Below are positions 1 to 11,532 of a stretch of DNA of 64,000 nt, one piece after another. The stretch's first letter is position 1. Each line of letters opens with the position of its first letter. Source of the stretch: Pseudoroseicyclus tamaricis (lineage in GTDB: Bacteria; Pseudomonadota; Alphaproteobacteria; Rhodobacterales; Rhodobacteraceae); NCBI RefSeq assembly GCF_012070395.1, contig NZ_JAAFYS010000001.1, positions 1,280,001 through 1,344,000 of the forward strand. The letters run 5' to 3'. The notes beneath the pieces are model-generated. The model searched no databases, was not told where the DNA came from, and saw nothing but the letters and a program-made list of their open reading frames with translations. The position numbers and the translations under genes are program-made.

Positions 1-153
1 CACGTTCACGTCGGCGAAATCCACGCCCATGAAGTTGAGCACGCCGGCGACGCGGGAGGAGAAGCCGCATTGCGGCATCGACTTGGTGCCCTTCATGAAG
101 AGCACCACGTCGTTTGCGTCGATTGTCGTCTTGATCTGGTCCTGAGCGGTCAT
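1..153 (-). CDS. grxD: Monothiol glutaredoxin, Grx4 family (partial, C-terminus outside window)
   Basis: This is the first ~51 residues of a CGFS-type monothiol glutaredoxin; the rest lies beyond the left edge. The frame reads MTAQDQIKTTIDANDVVLFM, then a KGT segment and a CGFS active site (Cys about residue 24), the signature of the family that carries [2Fe-2S] clusters for Fe-S protein maturation and iron sensing. The start at 153 is preceded by GGAG in the message; an in-frame ATG four codons upstream (165) is an alternative. The neighbour on the same strand encodes BolA, the known binding partner of CGFS glutaredoxins, so both family and context support the call. Confidence 0.93.
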   Translation of the reverse strand, partial: MTAQDQIKTTIDANDVVLFMKGTKSMPQCGFSSRVAGVLNFMGVDFADVNV

Positions 154-210
154 GTCCGTCTCCATTCGCCCCGTCCGGCGGGGCCTGTGCGTGAAAAGGT
201 CGCCCGCGGG

Positions 211-447
211 TCAGTCCGGGGCGCGTGTCGTCAGCGCCAGCGCGTGCAGCTCGCCCTGCGCGCCGTCCATCTTGCCCGCGAGGGCGGCGTAGACGGCGCG
301 CTGCTGCTGCACGCGGTTCATCCCCCGGAAGCTCTCGTCCACCACCTGCGCGGCGAAATGGGCGCCGTCGTCGCCCTCCACCGTGACCTGGGCGTCGGGA
401 AAGCTCTTGCGGATCAGGCTTTCGATTTCATGGGCTGTGATCGGCAT
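211..447 (-). CDS. bolA: BolA family protein
   Basis: A 78-residue protein starting MPITAHEIESLIRKSFPDA. The length and the pattern (N-terminal helix, 'VxVEGDDGAHF', then 'ESFRGMNRVQQQRAVYAAL') match the small BolA/IbaG class, whose conserved Cys/His-containing groove binds [2Fe-2S] clusters together with a CGFS glutaredoxin. The reading frame extends upstream to 474, but the MPITAHEI start at 447 fits family length best. It is transcribed toward grxD, about 60 bp away, and lies downstream of purL on the same strand; this order is common in Rhodobacterales. The role in Fe-S trafficking or stress response is inferred from the family and from grxD. Confidence 0.9.
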   Translation of the reverse strand: MPITAHEIESLIRKSFPDAQVTVEGDDGAHFAAQVVDESFRGMNRVQQQRAVYAALAGKMDGAQGELHALALTTRAPD

Positions 448-534
448 CGGGGTGTCCTCGCGGGCGCCTTGCATTCGGGCTGGAATCTAGGCTCGGTGGG
501 CGGGAGTCGCAAGGTGGCGGGCGGAGGAGACGGG

Positions 535-1095
535 ATGGCAGGGGGATCGGGCACGCAGCTCATCCGGCGGATGGCACCGGGGGAGGAGGTCCTGCGGACC
601 GAGCGGATGATCCTGCGCGCCCCCCGCCCGGAGGATCTGGACAGGCTCGCCGCCTTCTATGCCGACGAGGATGTGCGCCGCCATTTCCCGAACTTCACCC
701 GCACCCGCGAGCAGACGGCCGCCGAGATGGACTGGTCCATGGCCGGCGGCCACGCCTCGCACCCCGGCTACACGCTCTGGGCCGCCACCTGGCGCGACAG
801 CGGCGAGTTGATCGGCCGGGGCGGGATCCTGGTGGTCGAGATCGACGGCGTCGAGGAGATCGAGCTGGCGTGGATGCTGGACAAGCCGTGGTGGGGCCGG
901 GGCCTCGGCCGGGAGATGGGAGAGGGCCTGCGAGACCTCGGCTTCGCCGCCGGGCACGAGAGGCTCATCGCGCTGGTCGACCTGCCCAACCATGCCTCCG
1001 CCGCCACCGCCCGCAGCATCGGCATGAGCCGCGAGCGGGAGGTGGACCTCCACGGCCTCTGCCACCTCTTCGCCATCGAGCGCCCGGCCGTCTGA
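535..1095 (+). CDS. GNAT family N-acetyltransferase
   Basis: A 186-residue acetyltransferase of the RimJ/RimL-like GNAT group. Family features: an opening 'RTERMILRAPRPEDLDRLAAF', the central 'IELAWMLDKPWWGRGLGREM' with the acetyl-CoA pyrophosphate-binding loop (RGLGRE), and the closing 'NHASAATARSIGMSREREVD', typical of RimJ-like proteins. The ATG at 535 follows a strong GGAGGAGA ribosome-binding site; the longer upstream frame overlaps bolA antisense and is not needed. The gene lies between leftward bolA and leftward purL and seems to be its own unit. The substrate cannot be told from sequence. Confidence 0.88.
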   Translation: MAGGSGTQLIRRMAPGEEVLRTERMILRAPRPEDLDRLAAFYADEDVRRHFPNFTRTREQTAAEMDWSMAGGHASHPGYTLWAATWRDSGELIGRGGILVVEIDGVEEIELAWMLDKPWWGRGLGREMGEGLRDLGFAAGHERLIALVDLPNHASAATARSIGMSREREVDLHGLCHLFAIERPAV

Positions 1096-1110
1096 GGCCG
1101 GCGCGCCCGC

Positions 1111-3270
<2,160 letters not shown>

Positions 3271-3373
3271 GGATGTCTCCCCTTGCGGCGCCGCCTCTCT
3301 AGCCGAGCCTCGGGGGCGGGAAAAGTCCGCCCGGACCGATCAGCGGCGCCGGCGCGCGAGAGGGAGCTTCGCT

Positions 3374-3528
3374 GCCTCCGGCGGAGGTATTTTGGGCCAG
3401 ATGAAACAGGCGATCCGCGCCCTACGCGCCGCCCGCTCGGGACCCGGGGGGGCGCCCCGGTCCCTCCGGCCCCCTCTTCATCTGGCCAAAAATACCCTCG
3501 GGGGGCTCCGGGGGGCTGGCCCCCCGGT
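3374..3528. repeat. Inverted intergenic repeat with G/C hairpin
   Basis: The 267-bp gap between purL and the VOC gene holds an inverted pair. About 3387-3405 reads GTATTTTGGGCCAGATGAA and about 3478-3495 reads TTCATCTGGCCAAAAATAC, both flanked by G-rich sequence. A separate perfect hairpin at 3508-3527 (CCGGGGGG-CTGG-CCCCCCGG) could end transcription from the left or the right. Sequences of this 'tattTTGGCCAGATGAA' type recur between genes in many Rhodobacteraceae (from memory). No gene is visible here. Confidence 0.6.
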
Positions 3529-3537
3529 CCTGCCCTC

Positions 3538-3951
3538 TCACCCCGCGCTGCCGTCTCCGGCCTCGTCCTGCTCCGTCGTGACCATCCAGCGGATGCCGTA
3601 GCGATCCGTCAGCGAGCCGAAACCGGGGGAGAAGAAGTTCTCCTCCCACCCCATCCGCACTTCGCCGCCTTCGGAGAGCGCGTCGAACCAGCCCTTCGTC
3701 TCCGCGATGTCGGGGCTGGAGACCATGATGGAGCTGCCCTCCATGGGCGGGGTGGTGCCGTCGAAATCGTCGGCCCCGGCCAGCATGCCGCCGCCGAGGT
3801 GCACCTCGGCATGCATCGTGTAGCCGGGCTGGCCCATGTCGCCGGCCGGGTAGAGCACCGGCTCCGGCGCGCCGAAGATGCCGGCATAGAAGCGCATCGC
3901 CGCTTCGCACTGGCCGTCCTTGAAGAACACGTAAGGGGTGGGGGTGGGCAT
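3538..3951 (-). CDS. VOC family protein, PhnB-like (glyoxalase/bleomycin resistance fold)
   Basis: A 137-residue protein starting MPTPTPYVFFKDGQCEAAMR. The pattern 'FYAGIFG', 'MHAEVHLGGGMLAGAD', 'FDALSEGGEVRMGWEENFFSPGFGSLTDRYGIRWMV' is the classic PhnB/YjdN-like subgroup of the vicinal oxygen chelate superfamily. The upstream in-frame extension to 4044 is rejected because it adds residues absent from the family and GGGAGAGACAG precedes this ATG. These proteins are commonly uncharacterised; YjdN itself is not needed for C-P lyase. It is a single gene with no operon partner. The substrate is unknown. Confidence 0.85.
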   Translation of the reverse strand: MPTPTPYVFFKDGQCEAAMRFYAGIFGAPEPVLYPAGDMGQPGYTMHAEVHLGGGMLAGADDFDGTTPPMEGSSIMVSSPDIAETKGWFDALSEGGEVRMGWEENFFSPGFGSLTDRYGIRWMVTTEQDEAGDGSAG

Positions 3952-4093
3952 CTGGTCTGTCTCTCCCTCTGGGGTCGGGGCCAGTCTGGCGGAATTTAGG
4001 TTGATGTAAACCTGAATCTCTCCTCTCGCGCCCTGCTTGACCACCCGCCCCCCGCCGCCGTAGATGCGGGCGTTTCACGCTAAGGAGGCGAGC

Positions 4094-5191
4094 ATGGGCT
4101 TTCGCATGGGGATCGTCGGGCTGCCGAATGTCGGCAAGTCGACCCTGTTCAACGCGCTGACGAAGACGGCCTCCGCCCAGGCGGCGAACTTCCCCTTCTG
4201 CACCATCGAGCCGAATGTCGGCGAGGTCGCGGTGCCCGACCCGCGGCTCGAGGTGCTGGCGAAGATCGCCGGCTCCAAGCAGATCATCCCCACCCGCATG
4301 ACCTTTGTGGACATCGCCGGGCTGGTGAAGGGCGCGAGCAAAGGGGAGGGGCTCGGCAACCAGTTCCTCGCCAACATCCGCGAGACGGATGCCATCGCCC
4401 ACGTGCTGCGCTGCTTCGAGGACGGCGACGTCACGCACGTAGAGGGGCGGGTCGACCCGATCGCTGATGCCGAGGTCATCGAGACCGAGCTGATGATCGC
4501 GGATCTGGAGAGCGTCGAGCGGCGCCGCGCCAACCTCGTGCGCAAGCTCAAGGGCAACGACAAGGAGGCGAAGGATCAGGACCGCCTGCTCGCCGCCGCC
4601 CAGGAGGCGCTGGAGGGTGGCCGCCCCGCCCGCACGATCGAGGTGGCCGAGGAGGACCGCAAGGCCTGGACGATGCTGCAGCTGATCACCGCCAAGCCCG
4701 TGCTCTACGTCTGCAACGTCGAGGAGGGCGCCGCTGCGACGGGCAATGCCCAGTCCGCCCGGGTCGCCGAGATGGCGGCGGCGGAGGGCAATTCCCACGT
4801 CGTTATCTCCGCCCGCATCGAGGAGGAGATCGCCCAGCTGGAGGACGAGGAGCAGGCGATGTTCCTCGAAGAGATGGGGCTGGAGGAGGCGGGGCTCGAC
4901 CGACTCATCCGCGCCGGCCACCAGCTCTTGAATCTGCAGACCTACTTCACGGTCGGCCCCAAGGAGACCCGCGCCTGGACGATCCCCGTCGGCTGCCACG
5001 CCCCGCAGGCGGCGGGCGTGATCCACGGCGATTTCGAGAAGGGCTTCATCCGCGCCGAGACCATCGCCTACGACGACTACGTCGCCGGCGGTGGCGAGCA
5101 GGGCGCAAAGGAGGCGGGCAAGATGCGCGCCGAGGGCAAGGGCTACGTCGTCAAGGACGGCGACGTGATGCACTTCCTGTTCAATACGTAA
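4094..5191 (+). CDS. ychF: Ribosome-binding ATPase YchF (Obg-like GTPase family)
   Basis: A 365-residue member of the universally conserved YchF/Ola1 group, which hydrolyses ATP and associates with ribosomes and the proteasome/thioredoxin-linked stress response. The P-loop is GLPNVGKS (residues 9-16), followed by '[17 protein letters not shown]', the switch '[20 protein letters not shown]', and the YchF-specific 'NVEEG' in place of NKxD, which relaxes base specificity toward ATP. The C-terminal TGS domain ends '[19 protein letters not shown]', the standard terminus. ATG 4094 follows AAGGAGG at 4082-4088. Confidence 0.97.
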   Translation: MGFRMGIVGLPNVGKSTLFNALTKTASAQAANFPFCTIEPNVGEVAVPDPRLEVLAKIAGSKQIIPTRMTFVDIAGLVKGASKGEGLGNQFLANIRETDAIAHVLRCFEDGDVTHVEGRVDPIADAEVIETELMIADLESVERRRANLVRKLKGNDKEAKDQDRLLAAAQEALEGGRPARTIEVAEEDRKAWTMLQLITAKPVLYVCNVEEGAAATGNAQSARVAEMAAAEGNSHVVISARIEEEIAQLEDEEQAMFLEEMGLEEAGLDRLIRAGHQLLNLQTYFTVGPKETRAWTIPVGCHAPQAAGVIHGDFEKGFIRAETIAYDDYVAGGGEQGAKEAGKMRAEGKGYVVKDGDVMHFLFNT

Positions 5192-5634
5192 GGATCGGGG
5201 TTCGCGGTCGTCTCCGGTTGAGGCGGTGGCGGTGGGTTGAAAACCCACCCCACCCTACGCGGCGCCGGCGGCCGGCGCGCTCTCGTAGGGTGGGTTTGTA
5301 ACCCACCTTCCCCACGCCGCCGCTCTGTCGCCCGCCCGGTACGCGCCAAAGGCGCAGGGCGAGCGCCTGCCCGTCCCCACGGGCTGACGCTCTGGCTGGG
5401 CTTGGTGCTCAGTGGGCCACGGGGAGGTGGGCCACGGGGAGGTCCCTGGCTGGCATAAAGCACACCAGCGGCGCCGTCGAAGCGCCACCCCACGGGCCGG
5501 CGCTCGCCCTGCGCCTGCGGACCGTGGCACATTTGGCCGGCGCGGGTAGGTCGTGCCAGGTTTCGCCCGCCCTTCGCTCAAGAAACGAAAGGGGCGGCAC
5601 CTGTGAGCCGCCCCCACGCCTTCCCGATCTGCCC
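5192..5634. repeat. Non-coding stretch with nested inverted repeats and a 15-bp tandem repeat
   Basis: This 443-bp gap has no supportable gene. Three structures are visible. First, two hairpin units, GGTGGGTT-GAA-AACCCACC (5231-5249) and GGTGGGTT-TGT-AACCCACC (5289-5307), are joined by an outer inverted pair CCACCCTACG / CGTAGGGTGG (5250-5259, 5284-5293); this GTAGGGTGGGTT...AACCCACC element is widely dispersed in bacterial genomes (from memory). Second, a 24-bp inverted pair with one mismatch lies at 5351-5374 and 5492-5515. Third, GTGGGCCACGGGGAG is repeated exactly in tandem at 5412-5441. It looks like a landing site for dispersed repeats between two convergent genes. Confidence 0.7.
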
Positions 5635-6948
5635 TCACTCGGCGGTCAGGAACTCCGCCACGTCCAGCAGGATCATCTCGTTGTCATCCGCCACGCCCTC
5701 TTCGCGGCCGACCGAGAAGGGGTAGTTGTTGTCGTTGGCGACGACGATGGTCGTCTCGTCCACCCGGTCGACATCCTCGATGGTCACGAAGGGGAAGGTG
5801 AAGACGCCGTCCACAGAGCCGCGGGGGGCGAGGCCCTCGGGGTCCTGGATGTTCATCAGGTCGATATAGGCGATCTTGCGCAACACGCCGTTCTCGTCGG
5901 CCTCCTCGAGATCCACAAGGTAGATGCGCTTGAACTCCGCCGGCGTCTCCGCCCAGCCGTCGCGCGCGTCGCCGGTGCCATTGTCGCGCTCGATGATCAG
6001 CGCGCGGGTTCCCTCGATGATGTTGAAGTCGCCGATGGCGTGGCCGGCATCCTCCAGCGGGTAGTAGCGGGTGCGGTCGCCCCAGCCATTCCCCTCCGTG
6101 TCGTACTCGAAGATGCGCAGCACGGGCCGGCCGGAGACCTCCTCCGCCGCGCCGGTCGCCGCGTCGAAGACCGGCTTCTCCAGCAGCGGGTAGAGCGTCG
6201 TGCCGTCCTCGGAGAGCGCCATGCCCTCGTAGCCGCCGGAGCGCTGCGACATCATCGCGGGCAGGGTGCCGCCGGGGTTCGGCATGGAGAGGAAGGCGTT
6301 GTCCGGCCCCTGGATCAGCTCGCCCGCCGGCTCGGTGGCGATGACCTGCAGGACGCGGCCCGTGCTGTCCGTCTCGATCAGCCAGGGCCCGAACTCGTCG
6401 CCGAGCCAGTAGTGGTCGCCGACCGGCTGGATGGATTCGAGGTCGAAATCCGCCCCCGTCAGGTAGCGGCTTTCGGTCGTCTCGGCGATGATCGGGAAGG
6501 GCACGACCATGTCGGGATCGTGCAGGCGGATGGTCTCCTCGACGTTCACCGCACCGGCCTCCCAGTCGACGGAGACGATGTTGAACATCAAGATCACGTC
6601 GGCGGAGTTCGCCTTGGAGCCGAAGCCGTTGTCCGTCAGCACGAGGAAGCGGTCATCGCCGAGCGAGCGGATCCCGGAGAAGCCCTGCAGAGGCTGGCCC
6701 TCGAAGGGGCGCGAGAGGCCGGTCACCTCATCGGTGATCGCCCCCGGCTCCTCCACCCGCGCGCCGGCGGTGAAGCGTCCGGAGCGCTGGAAGTAGGCGG
6801 GCGCATCCTCGGGCGCATCGAGGAAGGTGGCCCCGGGCAGCTGGGCATGGGCGGTCAGCGTGGCGGGGAACTCCCGCGCCTCCTGCGCGAGGGCAGGGGC
6901 GGCGGCCGTGCCGAGCAGGGCGGCGAGGAGGGTGGTGCGAAGGGACAT
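5635..6948 (-). CDS. Esterase-like activity of phytase family protein (exported)
   Basis: A 437-residue protein beginning with a clear Sec signal peptide (MSLRTTLLAALLGTAAAPALA, cleavage after ALA-QEA). The mature part carries the pattern of the 'esterase-like activity of phytase' family (PF13449): 'GLSRPFEGQPLQGFSGIRSLGDDRFLVLTDNGFGSK' near the start, 'LGDEFGPWLIETD', 'GYEGMALSEDGTTLYPLLEK' and 'ALIIERDNGTGD', consistent with a beta-propeller. Members are periplasmic or secreted and linked to phosphoester hydrolysis, but most are untested. The chosen ATG at 6948 follows GGAGACG; an ATG four codons upstream overlaps that ribosome-binding site. It appears monocistronic. Confidence 0.85.
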   Translation of the reverse strand: MSLRTTLLAALLGTAAAPALAQEAREFPATLTAHAQLPGATFLDAPEDAPAYFQRSGRFTAGARVEEPGAITDEVTGLSRPFEGQPLQGFSGIRSLGDDRFLVLTDNGFGSKANSADVILMFNIVSVDWEAGAVNVEETIRLHDPDMVVPFPIIAETTESRYLTGADFDLESIQPVGDHYWLGDEFGPWLIETDSTGRVLQVIATEPAGELIQGPDNAFLSMPNPGGTLPAMMSQRSGGYEGMALSEDGTTLYPLLEKPVFDAATGAAEEVSGRPVLRIFEYDTEGNGWGDRTRYYPLEDAGHAIGDFNIIEGTRALIIERDNGTGDARDGWAETPAEFKRIYLVDLEEADENGVLRKIAYIDLMNIQDPEGLAPRGSVDGVFTFPFVTIEDVDRVDETTIVVANDNNYPFSVGREEGVADDNEMILLDVAEFLTAE

Positions 6949-7157
6949 GTCCGTCTCCATGGGTGCGATATGGCCACCGCTTCCTCCCCGGTGATGACGG
7001 CGCCATGTCAGGCCGCTGAAGCTTTGGTGACTGGGGCGAGGACCGTGGGGTCACGTGGCCGGGCAGGGGGGACGGGCCGGTCCACGGCGCGTGTTTTCGC
7101 CCGGGCGGTGCGAATATCCCTTGTTCCTCTGGTCCGTCGGCTGATAGACCCGCCGGC

Positions 7158-7247
7158 GGAGACGTGGCCGAGTGGTCGAAGGCACACCCCTGCTAAGGGT
7201 GCAGGCGGGAAACCGTCTCGAGGGTTCGAATCCCTTCGTCTCCGCCA
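7158..7247 (+). tRNA. tRNA-Ser (anticodon GCT)
   Basis: A 90-nt tRNA with the long variable arm of class II serine tRNAs. The acceptor stem pairs GGAGACG (7158-7164) with CGTCTCC (7237-7243), followed by discriminator G and an encoded CCA. The anticodon loop in CCCTGCTAAGGG reads GCT, for AGC/AGT codons. The T arm is GAGGGTTCGAATCCCTTC. Serine tRNA 3' ends are frequent integration sites, and an accessory block starts immediately downstream, but I found no duplicated tRNA 3' end and no integrase gene. Confidence 0.97.
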
Positions 7248-7273
7248 CTTGCCCCCGAGAAAGCGTTCTCCCG

Positions 7274-7295
7274 ATCCGGCTGCGGCCGGATTTTT
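7274..7295 (+). terminator. Rho-independent terminator of tRNA-Ser
   Basis: ATCCGGC-TGCG-GCCGGAT forms a perfect 7-bp stem with a 4-nt loop and runs directly into TTTT, 27 bp after the tRNA 3' end. Confidence 0.85.
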
Positions 7296-7434
7296 CCGTT
7301 GTTTTCGAGGGTTATGCGGCAGGGGCTGAGCACCGACCCTGTCGCCAGGAGGCCGGGAAGCGGTCTCTCATGGCCGATATTCTCTCGACCTCATGACTGC
7401 GCCAATTTGGTGAATTTCTTGCAAGGCGCTGAAA

Positions 7435-7650
7435 CTAAAGGTCTTCTGGCGTTGATAGGCTAAGCACTTCGACAACAGTGGCGTCCGGTGTGATGGAGCA
7501 TATATCGAACATTTTCCAAGACATAGGACCCGCCTCAAATCGAAGCGGTTCAGCCCAAAGCTGCCGTTCGTAGTGTTCCGGGAGAGCGGCCACGCTACCG
7601 GATCTTACGGAAACTGGCCCAGTCGAACTCGAGGGAGCAAAATGGCACAA
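7435..7650 (-). CDS. Hypothetical small ORF, probable gene remnant
   Basis: A 71-residue frame from an ATG at 7650. The same frame stays open without a start codon up to about 7757 (reading ...GGLRDQPIQFSTTGDINYRGRPSGEGTAATLCHFAP), with an amino-acid make-up that looks like real protein. This suggests the 3' part of a gene whose 5' end was lost or frameshifted. It lies just downstream of the helicase on the same strand, in A+T-richer DNA. I do not recognise the family. It could also be a chance frame; confidence is low. Confidence 0.3.
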   Translation of the reverse strand: MCHFAPSSSTGPVSVRSGSVAALPEHYERQLWAEPLRFEAGPMSWKMFDICSITPDATVVEVLSLSTPEDL

Positions 7651-7787
7651 AGTTGCCGCTGTACCCTCTCCAGATGGACGACCTCTATAGTTAATGTCTC
7701 CTGTTGTTGAGAATTGAATCGGTTGATCTCGGAGTCCGCCGTTCGTTCGGATTGGTCATATGTTTCGGGTTGTTGTCTGCCTATCAT

Positions 7788-10700
7788 CTAGTTGCGAACT
7801 CTGAACGAGCCGCTTTTCCGGCCAACAGAATGTCCATCCATGAACAGGATTTCGCAGTCGGTGCGATCATCGAGGAATGTCTCGGCAAAGTACTTCAGAA
7901 GCCGCGAATCGCGCATTACCTCCAAATCGCCGGGTAGATGATTGATTACCTCTTGGCTCGCCAACACTACGAGCTTGGCACGCGGTCGTGAGGCCATGAC
8001 GTTGAAGCGATTGAGCGACAGAAGAAATTCGTCCTCGTCGGCGATCGCATCAGGATCGCCCAAGGCGTAACTAGCGATGATCACGTCACGCTGCTGGCCC
8101 TGGAAGCGTTCCACAGTATTCACCGCGTTGCGGATGAGCCTGCCATCGTCACCGAGCGGCTCGAATAGGGCCTGCAGCTTGGACACTACCAGCGCCTTGT
8201 GGGCGCGGTGCGGCGTCACCACGCCAACGGCGTCAGTCCAGAAGCTGATCGCAGTATGCAGCCCTGCGCCGCTCGCCTGCGGGTCTCCATCAAGACCGGC
8301 GCCTAGGTGACCCCGAAGCGTCGAGAGGAGCGCCGCCACTGTTTGGGCCTCGAAGTCGTTCCACCGGCTGCTTCGTCCTTCCGGATAGATGAAGGCCGAA
8401 ATGGGCTGGCTGGGCTCCGGCAGCCGGGCGAACTCGGTGCCGAACGCGAGATTTCCGGGCCAGTTCGCCGGCGCCGCCGCAGGGAACGGCGTCTCCAGCC
8501 GCATACGCAGATCCGGGTAGCGGGCTGTAAGACCGGCCGGATAGCCGGCGAAGCGCCCGAAGCCGACGATCGTGCTGTTCGAACGGTAGTTCTCCAGCAG
8601 GTCCTTCGAGGTCACTCGCCTATGGTCCGCCACAAAGTCGTAGACGGAACCAAGGAGCTTCTCGAGGCCGAGCGGCGCCTGCACCGCTTGGATGGGCGGC
8701 AGTTGCTTGGGATCGCCGACGACGATCGTAGAGCCACCTTCGGCCAGCGGGGCAAGGGTGAGCACGGCGTTGGCCATGTCCATCTGGGATGCTTCGTCGA
8801 TGAGAACCACGTCGAAGAGCGGCTGGGCGACGTTGCCCTTTAGGCCGGCGAACTTGGCCACCTGCTGCGGCGGCGCCGACACGATCGCGGACGTCGTCCC
8901 GGCGGTCAGCAGATCGTGCAGCTCGCGGATGCCGGGCGCATCCTTGTCGTTGAGGAGATTGACGCCCGCCGGAAGGCTCGGAGCGTCCTCCTTCGAACCG
9001 GAACGCAGACGCGCCAGCTGCACCTTGCCTGTCTCCGCCTCTCCTAGCGCCACGATCTGACGGAAGGTGCGCAGCACGACGTTGTCGGTCGCGTCGTAGG
9101 TATTACTCGTCACGAGGATTCGGATCGTCTTGCCGGCGGCGTGAGCTTCCAGCAGCAGCCCGAGCAGAATGGCGCGCAGCGTCTGCGACTTCCCCGTTCC
9201 GGGAGGTCCCCAGATGAGGGCGAGGCGCTTCTCCATCGCTTCCCGCCATGCGTCCCACTGGCTATCGTTGAGCTCGGTGCCGAGGGACTCCAGCGTCGCC
9301 CGTGTTCCGGCGGCATTCCTGCCCGTGGGATTGAGCGCTATCTTTTTTTGTATCCCAGAGCACGTCCGCCACGGGGACATGGGCGGTTGCGGTCTTGGGA
9401 GCCGCTTTCCCGATGACGTTGGCCGTCGGCGTGCCGGCGCTCATCGCCAGGGGCGGGTTACCGATGGCTCTGAGCGCTGTCTCGAGCCGTCCCGTCAGGA
9501 AGTCCTGGACCCGGCGATCGAGGACGACGTCGCGGCGCAGGTCAAGCGTGGATTCGATCCGTCTCAAATAGGCGTCGACCTCGGGCTTGAAGTATATTGC
9601 GATGAGACGAGCGTCGCGATCGATGGCGAGCAGCTGCGTCGCCGTCAGGGTTCCCGGCGAGCCAAATTCCCTGATCCAGACCGGCAGGTCGGAGGCGAGC
9701 GGTATGTCGCCGGTGAACTCGCCAATCCGGCGCGAATAGAAATCCGGTACGGAAGCGGGAGAGAGCGAGCAGAGGAAGTCGCCCTCCTCGAACTTGGCTT
9801 CGCGGGATCCCTCGGCGAGCGTGTAGATCCGCACCCCGGGGCGCGGCGTGATGCCGAGCGTCGATGCGGCGGCTGCCAGATCGGCTCCCGTCAGCTCCAC
9901 CTCCAGCCGCGCGGCGAGATACTTCGCCTCCCGCTCGTGGATGGGCATGGCCAAGGAAATGCCGTGCTCCAGGCTGACGACCTGCGCGTTGAGTCGAGCG
10001 AAGGCGTACCAGATCTGCCCGTCGGCACTCACCCTCTGAAGCGATGACGGCGGCTTGATCTCCGTGATTTTGGGCGCGCGGCTACGCAGCTGGCCCTGGA
10101 GGTCGAGGCGCAGGCGCCACATGATGGAATGAAGCGCGTGCAGCTTCATCGTCACCGTCGAACGCAGCTGCGTGACCTGCTGGCTCCATGGACGGGGCTG
10201 GCCCATGCGGGTCCAGATCTCGTGCGGCCGCTCCGACGGGACCTGATCAGACAGCGGATCCTCAAAGATCACCGGCACGCGGAACTCGAACGGCCTCGAG
10301 CCCGGTTTCGGTGGCGGCGCATAAGTCCGTGCCAGTCCGAGCAGCGAGTAGTAATGGGGGATGGGTGCCGCCACGAGTGCCTGCACCGCGTTGCGGACGA
10401 TCGTGATTGGCGCATTCACCGAGCGAAGCTTCGCGTTCTCGATGATCTCCTCCGGTGGGAACAGCCATGCCAGCTTTTTCAGACTGCCGTCAGCCAAGAC
10501 GTGCTGAAGGTTGCGGCCGATTACACGCAGCATGTGCTCGTAGGTGACGCTGTCCCAGATGTAAATCTGAACCGTCGCATCCGCCTTGGCCTTCGTGGCA
10601 TCTGAGAGCGCCCTTTCAACATAGGCGAGAAAGCTCATCAGCTCACGGGTCTCGCTCTGGACGCTTCGGGTGTCGTTCACGAAGACCTGCGCCTGGATCT

Positions 10701-11532
10701 TTTCCCGCTGTCCGCTGGCGAACGAGTGACCGCCGACGCCGAAGGCTAGGGTCAGGCCGCTGCCGACGTCGAAGTCGGCCGAAAGATAGAGATTAAGATC
10801 CGCCCTGTTCGGAATGACGGCCGACGTGCCCGAACCGGCGGGGATGTCGCTGCTGCCGGTCGCCAACGACTGCGCGCGGCCCGAGACGACCGTCCGCGTT
10901 GCGCGCAGCTTGGGATGGCAATCAAAGGCCACGTCGTCGGCCTGCAAAGGTGCCAGCGATACGGTGGTATTGATGTTGCGGTCGCCGAGCGCGCGCCGAG
11001 CGCCACGAGGAAGGAAGGCGATGGAACTAAGGTGTCCCTGCGCCTTCGCCATCGGCATGCAGTGGTCAGGATGCTCAGGGGTGGTCGCGCTCCACACGTA
11101 GCCAAGGTATTCGCAGCCGCTGCAGCCGGTACCCACGTGCCAGTCGAGAGCCTTCCGAGGGCTGGCCAGCGCCTCGGCGAGTTCCACGTTGAAGAAGTGC
11201 CTGAGGCGCGGCGAGAAGACGTCAATTTCGAGCGTCTCGATGTCATCGTTCAGGGCGGCGGCCAGCTCGTCGGCTGTCGGCGTCATCCCCGACTTGCTTC
11301 GCTCCGCCTGGAGCCTGACGATCGCTGCGGCGTCGTGCGATCCCGGCCAGATAGCCGCCTCGGCGACGACGGCATATCGGTCAGCGCTTGCCGCGGCTTG
11401 ACCTCTGATCTGTGGGTGGATCGTTTCGTGGATGCGCTGGCCGATGTCTGTCGTCGACCTTGGAGGATCGGCGGGTGGTTTGACATTGAGAAGGCCACTG
11501 AACTGCTCGATCCAGTCCTCGGGCGAGTTCAC
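7788..11532 (-). pseudogene. Dna2/TM0106-like nuclease-helicase, N-terminally truncated and frameshifted
   Basis: Two overlapping frames form one protein of about 1247 residues once a single A is removed from an A7 run (T7 at 9343-9349 on the + strand). The first part (residues ~1-729) has three cysteines, C137, C140 and C158, in a 'WHVGTGCSGCEYLG' context like the C-terminal Fe-S cysteines of Cas4/Dna2/TM0106 RecB-like nucleases. The second part is a complete SF1 Upf1/Dna2 helicase core: Walker A GPPGTGKS (~775-782), DEAS (~912-915), GDPKQLPP (~939-946), a C-terminal 'ERFQGQQRDV' and a 'MASRPRAKLVV' motif VI. The upstream PD-(D/E)XK nuclease half and the first cluster cysteine are missing; the frame opens with GTG exactly where phage tail sequence begins. 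The family includes DNA repair and phage-defence enzymes. The shift could be mutation, sequencing error or slippage. Confidence 0.75.

Noticed and set aside
151-165. Identical ATGGAGACGGACATG at the starts of grxD and the phytase-like gene
   Set aside because: A 15-nt match covering start codon and ribosome-binding site is plausibly chance; no longer shared sequence.
5524-7329. 601-residue + strand frame overlapping the phytase-like gene and tRNA-Ser
   Set aside because: It runs through a tRNA and antisense to a gene with a signal peptide and family motifs.
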